Part shown: piece after piece, positions 1 through 6,114 of the stretch
Position numbering within the stretch: the stretch's first letter is position 1
Layout of the letters: each line of letters starts with the position of its first letter
Source of the DNA: an uncultured Verrucomicrobiota bacterium
Lineage (GTDB): Bacteria > Verrucomicrobiota > Verrucomicrobiia > Chthoniobacterales > SZAS-18
Assembly (NCBI GenBank): GCA_937873255.1
Contig: CALMVM010000502.1
Location: 882-8,004, forward strand
Length of the DNA stretch: 7,123 nucleotides
Direction of reading: 5' to 3'
Notes under the pieces: model-generated
The model's database searches: none
What the model saw: only the letters and a program-made list of their open reading frames with translations
Told to the model about the DNA's origin: nothing
Program-made: the position numbers and the translations under genes

Positions 1-3000
1 TCCGGCTCGAATTTCTCCACGGTCAGACCGATCCGGCCGCCGTTGCGCAACAACAGCCAGTGCGTCGGCGAACCGAGCGTGCCACCGAATTCATTGGCGA
101 GCAGGGCGGCGATTTTTTCCTGGTTGGCGGCCGTGTTGACGATCTCCAGACACCGCGCGTTTTCCTGCCACTCGGCGCTCGCCCCTTTCGGGAAGGTGAC
201 ATCGCGCGCGGCGATCACGTCGCCCGCGGATCCGTGACCCGCAAAAGGGTTGGACTTCAGCCAATACGTTTTGCGCACCAGGCCAGCCCCTTCGTTCTGG
301 ACGTGCGCCTCCAGCACGATCACGCCCTTTTCCACGTGGTAACGCAACTCGAAAAGCTCGCAGATGCTGTCGAGCACCTCGGCGACCGATTGATCCTCGA
401 AATGGAACTGCACCCGGCGCGCGTCCGGGCCGGTCGGCGTCTGGAATTTGAGTTCCGGGATCGATTGCCGCAGCACGCCCAGCAGCGAACTGTAGCCGAC
501 GTTGCCGTACCACGTGCGCAGGCCGACGCGGCGATCCAGAAGTTTCTGGGTGGCGTCGGGTTCAGCGGCCTCGGGCGCATTGGCGGCGGGAGGTTGCAGG
601 GCGATCATCGCCGCGACGCGTTCGCGCGGGATGCGCAGGGTTTCCAGGCCGATGCGGAAGCCGATGTGCGTGTTCGTCAACGCCACGATCTCGCCGCGCA
701 GCACGTCGCCGTTGTTCGCCAACAGGGCGTGGCGCGGGGGATCGTCCTTGCGGAAACGCGGGATGGTGAGCGCCTGCGTTTTGGCATCGGCGTTGACGCT
801 GAGCAGGAAGCTGCGACCCGTCGGCGAACTCGCGCTGAACTTCGACAGCGCCACGTCCTGCACCGGGTTGCCCCACACGCTAGATGCCTCCAGGACCAAC
901 CCCGCGCCCGCGCGCCGCGCCGCCGGATACCAGACGACTTCCGCCAACGCGTCGTTGAGGTAGCAGCGCATCGATTTTTCATCGATGACAAGCCGCACGG
1001 CAACCGGACCGGTCGGCGTGGTGGTCTGGTGCTGGCTGTTGAACTGGCCGTCGGAAGTATCCGTCCCCGTGGTGAAACGGTTGCCCGAGCGCATGATAAT
1101 GTAGTTCAACGAGCGCGTGACGTTCGTCCCCTCGCAAAAAAGGTGCAGGCGCAGGCACGAATAGTTCGCGGTGTCGTAAGTGAACCGCAGTTCGCCCTCC
1201 TGCGCGGCACCGGGGTGCCCGACGACCGTGTTCGGCGCGAGCTTGAGGGCATCGCCTTTTTCACGGACCGTCTTCTTGTCGCTTTTCAGCACCTCCCAGC
1301 CGGCGGCATCGAACCCGGTGATCGGGCCTTTGCCCGCCGCGTCGAATTGGACGGCCTGCAACTGGTCGGCGGGCAGCGTTTTCATCTCGGTCCAGGGCGA
1401 GTCGAACTCGACCTGCTTGCGGTCCAATCCGTGCAACACGCCCGGCAGGACATCACCCGTCCGGGTGTAAAGCAGACTCGCGGCGGCGGTTTCCTGCGAA
1501 TCCGCCGGGAAAGTGCGGGTCATCTCGCTGACGGATGTCGTCGCCGGCGCGACCGCGGTTTTCCCGCCCACCGGCAGCCAGCGCGGGCCGGTGCCATCGG
1601 CGGCCGCAGTCATCCGCCCGTGCAAGGTGGTTCCCTGCACGACGATCCGGTCGAGCGACTCCAGCGGCGGTTCGGACGGGCTTCCGGCCGGGGCAGGGGC
1701 GAAGACGAAAAGCCGGCGCATGTCGTCGATCTTGACCGGCAGCAGCTCGTCGGTGAACGTCGTCCGCAACAGCGCGCGACCGTCGGCAAACCCGTCGATC
1801 CGGCCGTGCAGGAACGTCCCGTCGGCGCACGTCAGCGTGGTCTCGCGCGCCGTGCCCGGCGAGGGCTCGTCCGTCGAGAAAACAATCGCGTCCACCCCGC
1901 CCATGGCAACGCGAACTTCGGGACTCCCGTCGGACGCGGCCACGGTCAAGGTGCCTTCCTCCAGGCCGCTCGCGCTGCCGTTCAAGATGCGGCCGCCGTC
2001 GAGCGTGACCCGGGGATGGCTTGCATCCGCGACGGCGGGTAGCTGCCCATCCCATTCGCGGATGCGCAACGTGTCCAGCGTCAGTTCCCGACCTTTGTTC
2101 ATCAAAAAAACGGCCGGTTTGCCCCCGTCGCTGATCTCCGGCAAAACCCATTCGTCGAGCCGCGTGCCGTCGGGGCCGTAGACCAGACATTTCCGCGCGG
2201 GCCGATCCCAGAAAACACGCAACGCGACGCGACGGTCGCCGGCCCCGAGCTGGCAGATTTTCTGGAAATCCTTGCCGGTGGCGAGCACGACCTCGTTGCC
2301 CCAGGTCTCGATGCGCAGCCGTTTCTTGTCGCGCCCGTCCAACACGAACTGGAACGCCGGCACCTCCCTGGAATGCAGCGCGAATTCGATCTCCGCGCGG
2401 TCCGGCAGCGTGATGGCGTTGGTGAGCGTGCGATGCCAGAACGGCAGGACCAGCGAACCACCCGGCCCGGTCTGGCGGGTCGGCACCTTGCCGAGCGTTT
2501 CCTGCGGGCCGGTGTATTCGGATTCGAGGCGGACGTTTTGCGCGGGGGTCCAGCCCGATTCACCGAGCGGGCCGGCGTAAACGAGTCCCTTGCCCTTGAT
2601 CCGCCACGCCGCCAGAACCTCCGAACGCCGCAGGGTCGCGTCGCCGTGGCGCGCGCTGCGGATGCCCACGGTGGTCGCCGTGACAGCCGTGGGTTCGCCG
2701 TAGATGCGGCTGCCGTCGCGCAGCACGAACGTGAAGGAGTCGTCCGGGAGGTTATCTGGCAACTCCTTATCTACCCGGTGTAGGGTCGTCCACGCGAGTT
2801 CGAGCGGATCATCGAAAAATGGAGATTTCCAGACGAGACCGTCCACCGTCGCGCCGACGGGTTCGCCCGGCAGGCTCTCGCCGTTGTTCCAATGAAGGGT
2901 GGAGGTGGGCGGAGCGGCGGGCTTGGAATTCGACCTGTCCTCCGGACCGATGCCGTGTCGGTCGAAAGGAGCCGCCACGGTTTTCCGGTCGATGATGATC

Positions 3001-3068
3001 TGCTGCGCCGACGCCCGGCCAACCGCCAGCGCCGTCAGCGCGCACACGAAAAGGAGCCGGATGTTCAT
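1..3068 (-). CDS. Large exported multidomain protein (beta repeats, two jelly-roll-like domains, STN-like and secretin-N-like domains), 3' end outside window
   Basis: The minus frame from ATG 3068-3066 runs without a stop to base 1, giving at least 1022 residues. The start is fixed by a clear signal peptide beginning MNIRLLFVCALTALAVG, with likely cleavage after A21 (A-S-A before QQ). Domains in order: beta repeats at about 58-102 and 112-158; a jelly-roll-like region 163-338; repeats at 352-400, 410-457, a weak one near 472-502, and 531-575; a second jelly-roll-like region 583-758; a repeat at 778-825; an Ala/Pro/Glu linker 823-842; an STN-like domain 847-922; a secretin-N-like domain 931-998. 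The ATG overlaps the stop of the upstream gene (ATGA) and has no Shine-Dalgarno match, so translation probably depends on coupling. I do not recognise a named family for the whole protein. The architecture suggests a periplasmic or outer-membrane-associated scaffold. No catalytic motif was seen. The C-terminus is missing, so a membrane barrel or further repeats cannot be excluded. Confidence 0.9.
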   Translation of the reverse strand, partial: MNIRLLFVCALTALAVGRASAQQIIIDRKTVAAPFDRHGIGPEDRSNSKPAAPPTSTLHWNNGESLPGEPVGATVDGLVWKSPFFDDPLELAWTTLHRVDKELPDNLPDDSFTFVLRDGSRIYGEPTAVTATTVGIRSARHGDATLRRSEVLAAWRIKGKGLVYAGPLGESGWTPAQNVRLESEYTGPQETLGKVPTRQTGPGGSLVLPFWHRTLTNAITLPDRAEIEFALHSREVPAFQFVLDGRDKKRLRIETWGNEVVLATGKDFQKICQLGAGDRRVALRVFWDRPARKCLVYGPDGTRLDEWVLPEISDGGKPAVFLMNKGRELTLDTLRIREWDGQLPAVADASHPRVTLDGGRILNGSASGLEEGTLTVAASDGSPEVRVAMGGVDAIVFSTDEPSPGTARETTLTCADGTFLHGRIDGFADGRALLRTTFTDELLPVKIDDMRRLFVFAPAPAGSPSEPPLESLDRIVVQGTTLHGRMTAAADGTGPRWLPVGGKTAVAPATTSVSEMTRTFPADSQETAAASLLYTRTGDVLPGVLHGLDRKQVEFDSPWTEMKTLPADQLQAVQFDAAGKGPITGFDAAGWEVLKSDKKTVREKGDALKLAPNTVVGHPGAAQEGELRFTYDTANYSCLRLHLFCEGTNVTRSLNYIIMRSGNRFTTGTDTSDGQFNSQHQTTTPTGPVAVRLVIDEKSMRCYLNDALAEVVWYPAARRAGAGLVLEASSVWGNPVQDVALSKFSASSPTGRSFLLSVNADAKTQALTIPRFRKDDPPRHALLANNGDVLRGEIVALTNTHIGFRIGLETLRIPRERVAAMIALQPPAANAPEAAEPDATQKLLDRRVGLRTWYGNVGYSSLLGVLRQSIPELKFQTPTGPDARRVQFHFEDQSVAEVLDSICELFELRYHVEKGVIVLEAHVQNEGAGLVRKTYWLKSNPFAGHGSAGDVIAARDVTFPKGASAEWQENARCLEIVNTAANQEKIAALLANEFGGTLGSPTHWLLLRNGGRIGLTVEKFEP
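75..278 (-). other. Secretin-N-like (ring-building) domain (residues about 931-998)
   Basis: VRKTYWLKSNP opens the domain as a strand, followed by VTFPKGASAEWQENARCLEI and VNTAANQEKIAALLANEFGG. The arrangement strand, Gly-Ala-Ser turn, strand L-x-I-x-N-T, then helix is that of N1/secretin-N ring-building domains, in which L-x-V-x-N-T-x-x-N precedes the helix. It directly follows the STN-like domain, the order known from secretins. Assigned by eye; the protein continues past the window edge. Confidence 0.6.
303..530 (-). other. STN-like domain (residues about 847-922)
   Basis: The segment RVGLRTWYGNVGYSSLLGVL is followed by IPELKFQT, then VQFHFEDQSVAEVLDSICEL and LRYHVEKGVIVLEA. This beta-alpha-beta-beta-alpha-beta order, with F-x-F-x-D-x-S-x-x-E-x-L-D, is the signature of the short N-terminal domain of secretins and TonB-dependent receptors (STN). 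The family usually sits in the periplasm ahead of an outer-membrane barrel. Here it is far from the N-terminus. Assigned by eye. Confidence 0.6.
795..1322 (-). other. Second concanavalin/laminin-G-like domain (residues about 583-758)
   Basis: Strands include GELRFTYDTANYSCLRLHLF (625-644), SLNYIIMRSGNRFTTG (654-669), VAVRLVIDEKSMRCYLNDAL (688-707) and the closing GLVLEASSVWGNPVQDVALS (723-742). The order LVID-x(5)-YLND followed by GLVLEAS...VQDVALSKF is the usual ending of LamG-like or DUF1080-like jelly rolls. No catalytic residues were identified, so binding is more likely than hydrolysis. Similarity to the first such region suggests a duplicated domain, but they are highly diverged. Confidence 0.6.
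2055..2582 (-). other. First concanavalin/laminin-G-like domain (residues about 163-338)
   Basis: The segment has alternating strands, with FWHRTLTNAITLPDRAEIEF (243-262), FQFVLDG (278-284), LRIETWGNEVVLA (289-301), VALRVFWDRPARKCLVYGPD (321-340 region boundary upstream of the closing strands) and a final LTLDTLRIREW. Such hydrophobic strands with a central ligand-edge Asp/Gly turn resemble jelly-roll lectin-like folds. The assignment is by pattern only; residue positions inside the domain are approximate. Confidence 0.5.
3065..3068 (-). other. ATGA start/stop overlap (translational coupling)
   Basis: The stop of the squalene-cyclase-like gene overlaps the ATG of the large multidomain gene. 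The 18 bases before the ATG contain no Shine-Dalgarno match, so initiation here probably depends on ribosomes finishing the upstream gene. Confidence 0.88.
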
Positions 3069-4108
3069 CGTTCGTAGATGGGCAGGAAACGGTAGTTGAG
3101 CGCGAGGCCGAGCAGCGACATGCCGGTGCCGTACGCGCCGTTGCCGAACGACCCGTCGTCGTGCTGCGCGTCGTGGAGTTCGCGCACCTTGGCGGCGTTC
3201 CACTTCTGCCACGCGTCGTAGTCGCCCTGAAATAGCGCCTGCGCCATGTAGTAGCGGAAATATTCGGGGTAGCTCGTCTCGCGGTGTTCGAGGTTTTCCT
3301 GCAACCGCTTGAGGCTCGCGCGGTATTGGTCGGTGTCCTTGGTTTTCGTCACCGCGCCGACGAGCGCGGAGATCGCGGTCAGGTTCATGGAACCGCCCAT
3401 CGAGCCAAACCCGCCGGAGTACGCCACCGACCCGTCCTTCGAGGTGGAGCGGCGCATGTATTCCATCGCGGCGTTGACCGTCTCGTCGGGCACGCTCAGG
3501 CCGGCGTTGCGCGCGGCGAGCAGTCCCATGAGCACGGCACCGGTGACGGACGTGTCCGCGTCCGTCGCGTCGGGTGAATAACGCCAGCCGCCCCAGCGGT
3601 TTTTCTTCTGCGCCGCGACCGAGCAGCCGATGGCCAGGTCGAGCGTCTTGCCGATGGTGCGCTCGGGCGTGTTGCCTTCCCACAGGAGCGATTCGTCCAC
3701 CGTGCCGTACGCCTCCGAGAGCGCCAGCATGGCAAATCCGTGGTGGTACATCGAACTGGGCAGGTAGCCGGTCTTTTCCTCCTGGTGGTGGATGATCGAA
3801 CGCAACGCGCGCCGGATCGTCGCGGCATAACGGCCGTAGTTCGGGTCCTCGCCGCTGGCGAGAAACGCCATCACGCAGATGCCGTCCACGGCCGGTCCCT
3901 CGTTGCCGCCCTTCCAACTCCCGTCGGAGCCCTGGGCGTTGACCAGCCATGTCAAGCCGCGTTGGTACACGGTATCGACCTCCGGCGGGATCTGCCCGCC
4001 GAAACGCAGTGTCGGGTCCTGCGCGCGCAACGACCCCGCCTGCGCGATCCACAGGGCCGCGCCCGCGAAACTGTGCGCCCACCGACGTGCTCCGGTGCGC
4101 GATCTCAT
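3065..4108 (-). CDS. Exported prenyltransferase/squalene-cyclase-like alpha-toroid repeat protein
   Basis: This is a 347-residue protein. The start at 4108 is set by AAGGAG eight bases upstream and by the ATGA overlap with the preceding gene; the frame stays open further upstream but is a shadow there. A signal peptide covers about 1-29 (arginine-rich start, hydrophobic AGAALWIAQAG, likely cut after A29). The mature part shows alpha-toroid repeats with QW-like turns: AQGSDGSW (58-65), QKKNRWGGW (167-175), a weaker SKDGSVAY (223-230) and AQHDDGSFG (314-322). MYHHGFAMLALSEAYG (120-135) and DADTSVTG (183-190) are also typical of this fold. Squalene-hopene cyclases are about twice this length and use a DxDD acid motif; here the nearest match is DADTS. 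A cyclase reaction is therefore not supported, and export argues against a cytoplasmic isoprenoid enzyme. It more likely binds a partner or ligand in the envelope. Fold assignment is strong; function is unknown. Confidence 0.93.
   Translation of the reverse strand: MRSRTGARRWAHSFAGAALWIAQAGSLRAQDPTLRFGGQIPPEVDTVYQRGLTWLVNAQGSDGSWKGGNEGPAVDGICVMAFLASGEDPNYGRYAATIRRALRSIIHHQEEKTGYLPSSMYHHGFAMLALSEAYGTVDESLLWEGNTPERTIGKTLDLAIGCSVAAQKKNRWGGWRYSPDATDADTSVTGAVLMGLLAARNAGLSVPDETVNAAMEYMRRSTSKDGSVAYSGGFGSMGGSMNLTAISALVGAVTKTKDTDQYRASLKRLQENLEHRETSYPEYFRYYMAQALFQGDYDAWQKWNAAKVRELHDAQHDDGSFGNGAYGTGMSLLGLALNYRFLPIYER
4105..4108 (-). other. ATGA start/stop overlap (translational coupling)
   Basis: The stop of the 669-residue gene and the start of the squalene-cyclase-like gene overlap by four bases. 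The junction fixes the start of the latter at 4108, although its frame remains open upstream. Confidence 0.92.
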
Positions 4109-6114
4109 TTCTTCGTCTCCTTGTTGCGGCGGTCGCGCGAGTCTTTGATGTTGCCCCAATACTGGACGCTGAACCGGTAGCCGTTGCTCTCGGTCCAGCG
4201 GTCGAAACGCTCCTTGCCGATGATCGTCTTGCAATCCGCTTCCGGGATGGCATGCATCGGCAGAAACATGTAATAACTCGTCAGAAACCACTGCGGGGTA
4301 TTGTAGGAAAACATCCGGCTGATTTCCGGTCGGTATTCGCGGATGCTCTGCGCGAGCAACGGCGCGAGGCGCTCCCATTGGTCGACCGACAACACGAAGC
4401 TGCGGTCGAATTCCGCGAGGATAAATTGCGCGGTCGCGTCGTCGTTGTACCGCTCGCGGGCGTCGCGCTCGCTCTGCCACGCATCCTGTTGCGCCTGCGT
4501 CAGGCCAGTCTTGACGGCCTGTTTCCACATCACCAGCTCCCTGGCGTCGGCCTTGCCGTAATAACCCCGGCTCTGGCTGCCGAGGCGCTGCTGCACCGTT
4601 TCGCGGGTCGCTCCCTGAGTCTGGGCGCGGACCGATTGTTCGAACGAGGAGCACCACGCCGCCAGCGAGATTTCGGCCGCGCCATGGGCGGCGGTGCGCA
4701 GGCGCTCGGCCGTCTCCGGAGGCAATCCCGCCACCCGCGCGGCGTCCTCGGCCTGGAGGATCATCGCCGCGTCGAGTTCCTTCTGTTGTTCCGCCGCCTT
4801 GCCCTGGAGGTAATCGGAGACGAATCGTTCGAGATCCTCCGGCTCCTCGATGGCAGTGGGATCGGGCTTGACCGGCCCGGGCGTGGGTTGCCGGTCGTCG
4901 TCGAAGTCCTCGTTCACGACCCGTTTCTGACGGCCGAGTTCCTGCCAGTGTTTCCATTGCAGGTCGTCGAGGATCGGGCGCAATTCCTCGGGTTTCGCCT
5001 TGCCTGCGGCCTTATAGAAAAGGTCCGGGTTGAGGCTCAGATAATCATTGTTGTTGTTATCATTCTGCGGATAAAAGGCGTCTACGGTCTGCACCAGACG
5101 TTCCATGAACGGCTCCAGTTCCGGACGCTGTTTGGCCGTGAACGCGATTTTTTCGTCGAGCATGGCCACCATCAGCATCGCCAGCGCGTGGGTGCGCCGC
5201 TTGCGCTGCGTGCCGTGCGAGGCCAGGAGCTTCGCGCGGTCGTCATCGGTGAGCAATTTGGCGATGCCCTGGGTCCAGACAGACTGGTTTTCGGGAGCAT
5301 CCTCCTCCTTCGGTGCGGCGTTGAACCGCATGCCGCGCATCACCTGAGCGCGAGTGGTTTCGTCGTTGGACAGGAACAACTTACGCGAATCCTCGCGCCA
5401 CGCGGTCATGCTCGCGTCAATCGCCTTCTTGGCCAGGTCGGTAATGGCGTCGGCGCGGTCCTTGGGCAGTCCCAGCGCATCGATGATTTCGGTGCTCTTG
5501 GTGAACATCGGACTGGAAATCGCCGTGCGGACCTGATCGGCCTGTTTGTCGAGGAGGTCGTCGAATTCTTTGCTGGTCGCGGCGGTCTTTGCGTCCTGCG
5601 ATTTTTGCAACACGGCGGCCTGCTCGGGCGTCAACGCGCGCACCAACGCTTCCTTCCAGGCGGGTTGATCCAACGCCCGCGTGTAACGTACCCCGAGGTC
5701 GAAACCCGAGTCCATGTTCGCCAGCGCCTCGACGAGGTCGGGACGGTCCAGACCCTCCAGGCCACGCCCGCTGGTCTTGGCGTACGCCTTGACGTACAGC
5801 GCGAGCGCCTTTTCCAGGAGGTCCGCCTGCGCGGCGTCCTCCGCCGGACCCGACGCCGCCTGCAACGCCTTGACGCCATCCTGACCCAGGCCGGTTACCT
5901 TGACGATCTCTTCGATTTCGGTGGCCATCCGCTTGTCGAGATGCTTGCGCTGCGCGGCGACGACCTTCTTGAGGAATTCGGTGCATTTCGCGCGGATTTC
6001 CGGCGGAACGTCCGCCTGTTTTTCCTCGCCGCGGACCCCGACGTGGGCAAGCGCGACGCACGTGCACAACGCTGCCGCCCAACGCCGCAAGTTTGCTGAA
6101 ACACCCGTGCTCAT
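4105..6114 (-). CDS. Exported helical repeat protein of unknown function
   Basis: This is a 669-residue protein starting at ATG 6114, which overlaps the upstream stop as ATGA. The N-terminus MSTGVSANLRRWAAALCTCV has a basic then hydrophobic run typical of a signal peptide, with cleavage near residue 29. No lipobox precedes C17 or C19. The rest looks largely helical, charged and Ala/Gln-rich. I see three diverged copies of one unit (about 66-190, 206-342, 455-592), with an aligned GL at 76, 215 and 463 and an aligned Trp at 153, 280 and 530 followed by an LT motif. Units 2 and 3 are separated by a segment (about 345-455) with an Asn-rich NDNNNND and an acidic/proline linker (405-428). The end is very basic (DRRNKETKK). 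No enzyme motif is visible. Its place between two other envelope genes suggests a structural or binding role outside the cytoplasm. I do not recognise a named family. Confidence 0.93.
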   Translation of the reverse strand: MSTGVSANLRRWAAALCTCVALAHVGVRGEEKQADVPPEIRAKCTEFLKKVVAAQRKHLDKRMATEIEEIVKVTGLGQDGVKALQAASGPAEDAAQADLLEKALALYVKAYAKTSGRGLEGLDRPDLVEALANMDSGFDLGVRYTRALDQPAWKEALVRALTPEQAAVLQKSQDAKTAATSKEFDDLLDKQADQVRTAISSPMFTKSTEIIDALGLPKDRADAITDLAKKAIDASMTAWREDSRKLFLSNDETTRAQVMRGMRFNAAPKEEDAPENQSVWTQGIAKLLTDDDRAKLLASHGTQRKRRTHALAMLMVAMLDEKIAFTAKQRPELEPFMERLVQTVDAFYPQNDNNNNDYLSLNPDLFYKAAGKAKPEELRPILDDLQWKHWQELGRQKRVVNEDFDDDRQPTPGPVKPDPTAIEEPEDLERFVSDYLQGKAAEQQKELDAAMILQAEDAARVAGLPPETAERLRTAAHGAAEISLAAWCSSFEQSVRAQTQGATRETVQQRLGSQSRGYYGKADARELVMWKQAVKTGLTQAQQDAWQSERDARERYNDDATAQFILAEFDRSFVLSVDQWERLAPLLAQSIREYRPEISRMFSYNTPQWFLTSYYMFLPMHAIPEADCKTIIGKERFDRWTESNGYRFSVQYWGNIKDSRDRRNKETKK
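4117..4122 (-). promoter_or_regulatory. Strong ribosome binding site for the squalene-cyclase-like gene
   Basis: AAGGAG on the minus strand lies eight bases before the ATG at 4108. It sits inside the last codons of the preceding gene and encodes its Lys-Glu of the NKETKK tail. It is the only strong Shine-Dalgarno site at the three junctions, so the toroid protein may be made in excess of its neighbours (inference). Confidence 0.85.
4339..5919 (-). repeat. Three diverged helical units inside the 669-residue protein
   Basis: Unit 1 (about 66-190), unit 2 (206-342) and unit 3 (455-592) align at VTGLGQDGVKALQAA / ALGLPKDRADAITDLA / VAGLPPETAERLRTAA, then at PAWKEALVRALTPEQ / SVWTQGIAKLLTDDD / VMWKQAVKTGLTQAQ. 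Units 2 and 3 also share a second half: LDEKIAFTAKQRPELEPF / FDRSFVLSVDQWERLAPL. The distance from the GL to the Trp is 77, 65 and 67 residues. The identity is protein-level and low, so the duplication is old. Confidence 0.68.
6111..6114 (-). other. ATGA start/stop overlap (translational coupling)
   Basis: The plus strand reads tcat, so on the minus strand the ATG of the 669-residue gene shares bases with the TGA of the upstream partial gene. This implies both are translated from one mRNA, probably by reinitiation. Confidence 0.9.

Larger units (their letters stand above)
594..2897 (-). repeat. Diverged SH3/Sm-like beta repeats in the large protein
   Basis: Seven segments of about 45 residues share a pattern: hydrophobic strand, N/D-G-x-x-h-x-G turn, strand, then two more short strands ending in an aliphatic pair. 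The turns are WNNGESLPGEP (60-70), RDGSRIYGEP (117-126), DGGRILNGSA (357-366), ADGTFLHGRI (415-424), a weak VQGTTLHGRM (477-486), RTGDVLPGVL (536-545) and NNGDVLRGEI (785-794). They are interrupted by the two jelly-roll-like regions. Divergence is at protein level; no DNA repeat is evident. Confidence 0.72.

Noticed and set aside
969..987. Perfect 7-base inverted repeat CATCGAT/ATCGATG with a 5-base loop
   Set aside because: It lies inside the coding sequence of the large gene (VIDEKSM region), is short, and has no following T-run on either strand that would make a terminator; probably chance.
60..2042. Plus-strand open frame of 660 codons
   Set aside because: It is antisense to the large signal-peptide-bearing minus gene, is rich in Arg/Gln/His/Val as expected for a GC-rich shadow, and shows no domain pattern or coupled context.
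1453..2190. Minus-strand open frame of 245 codons
   Set aside because: It is a shifted frame inside the large multidomain gene and has shadow composition (Arg/Gly/Ala rich).
3065..4108. Hopanoid or sterol biosynthesis enzyme
   Set aside because: Half-length, exported, no DxDD motif, and no isoprenoid genes beside it.
4109..4957. N-terminal extension of the squalene-cyclase-like protein to an ATG at 4957
   Set aside because: The added residues are an Arg/Gly-rich out-of-frame reading of the 669-residue gene; the start at 4108 has AAGGAG, an ATGA overlap and a signal peptide.
3949..6099. Plus-strand open frame of 716 codons
   Set aside because: It spans the junction of two convincing minus-strand genes with signal peptides and RBS evidence; its composition is typical of an antisense shadow.
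6024..6114. Lipoprotein signal for the 669-residue protein
   Set aside because: Cysteines at 17 and 19 are present in the hydrophobic segment, but the residues before them do not fit the L-x-x-C lipobox; an ordinary signal peptide fits better.
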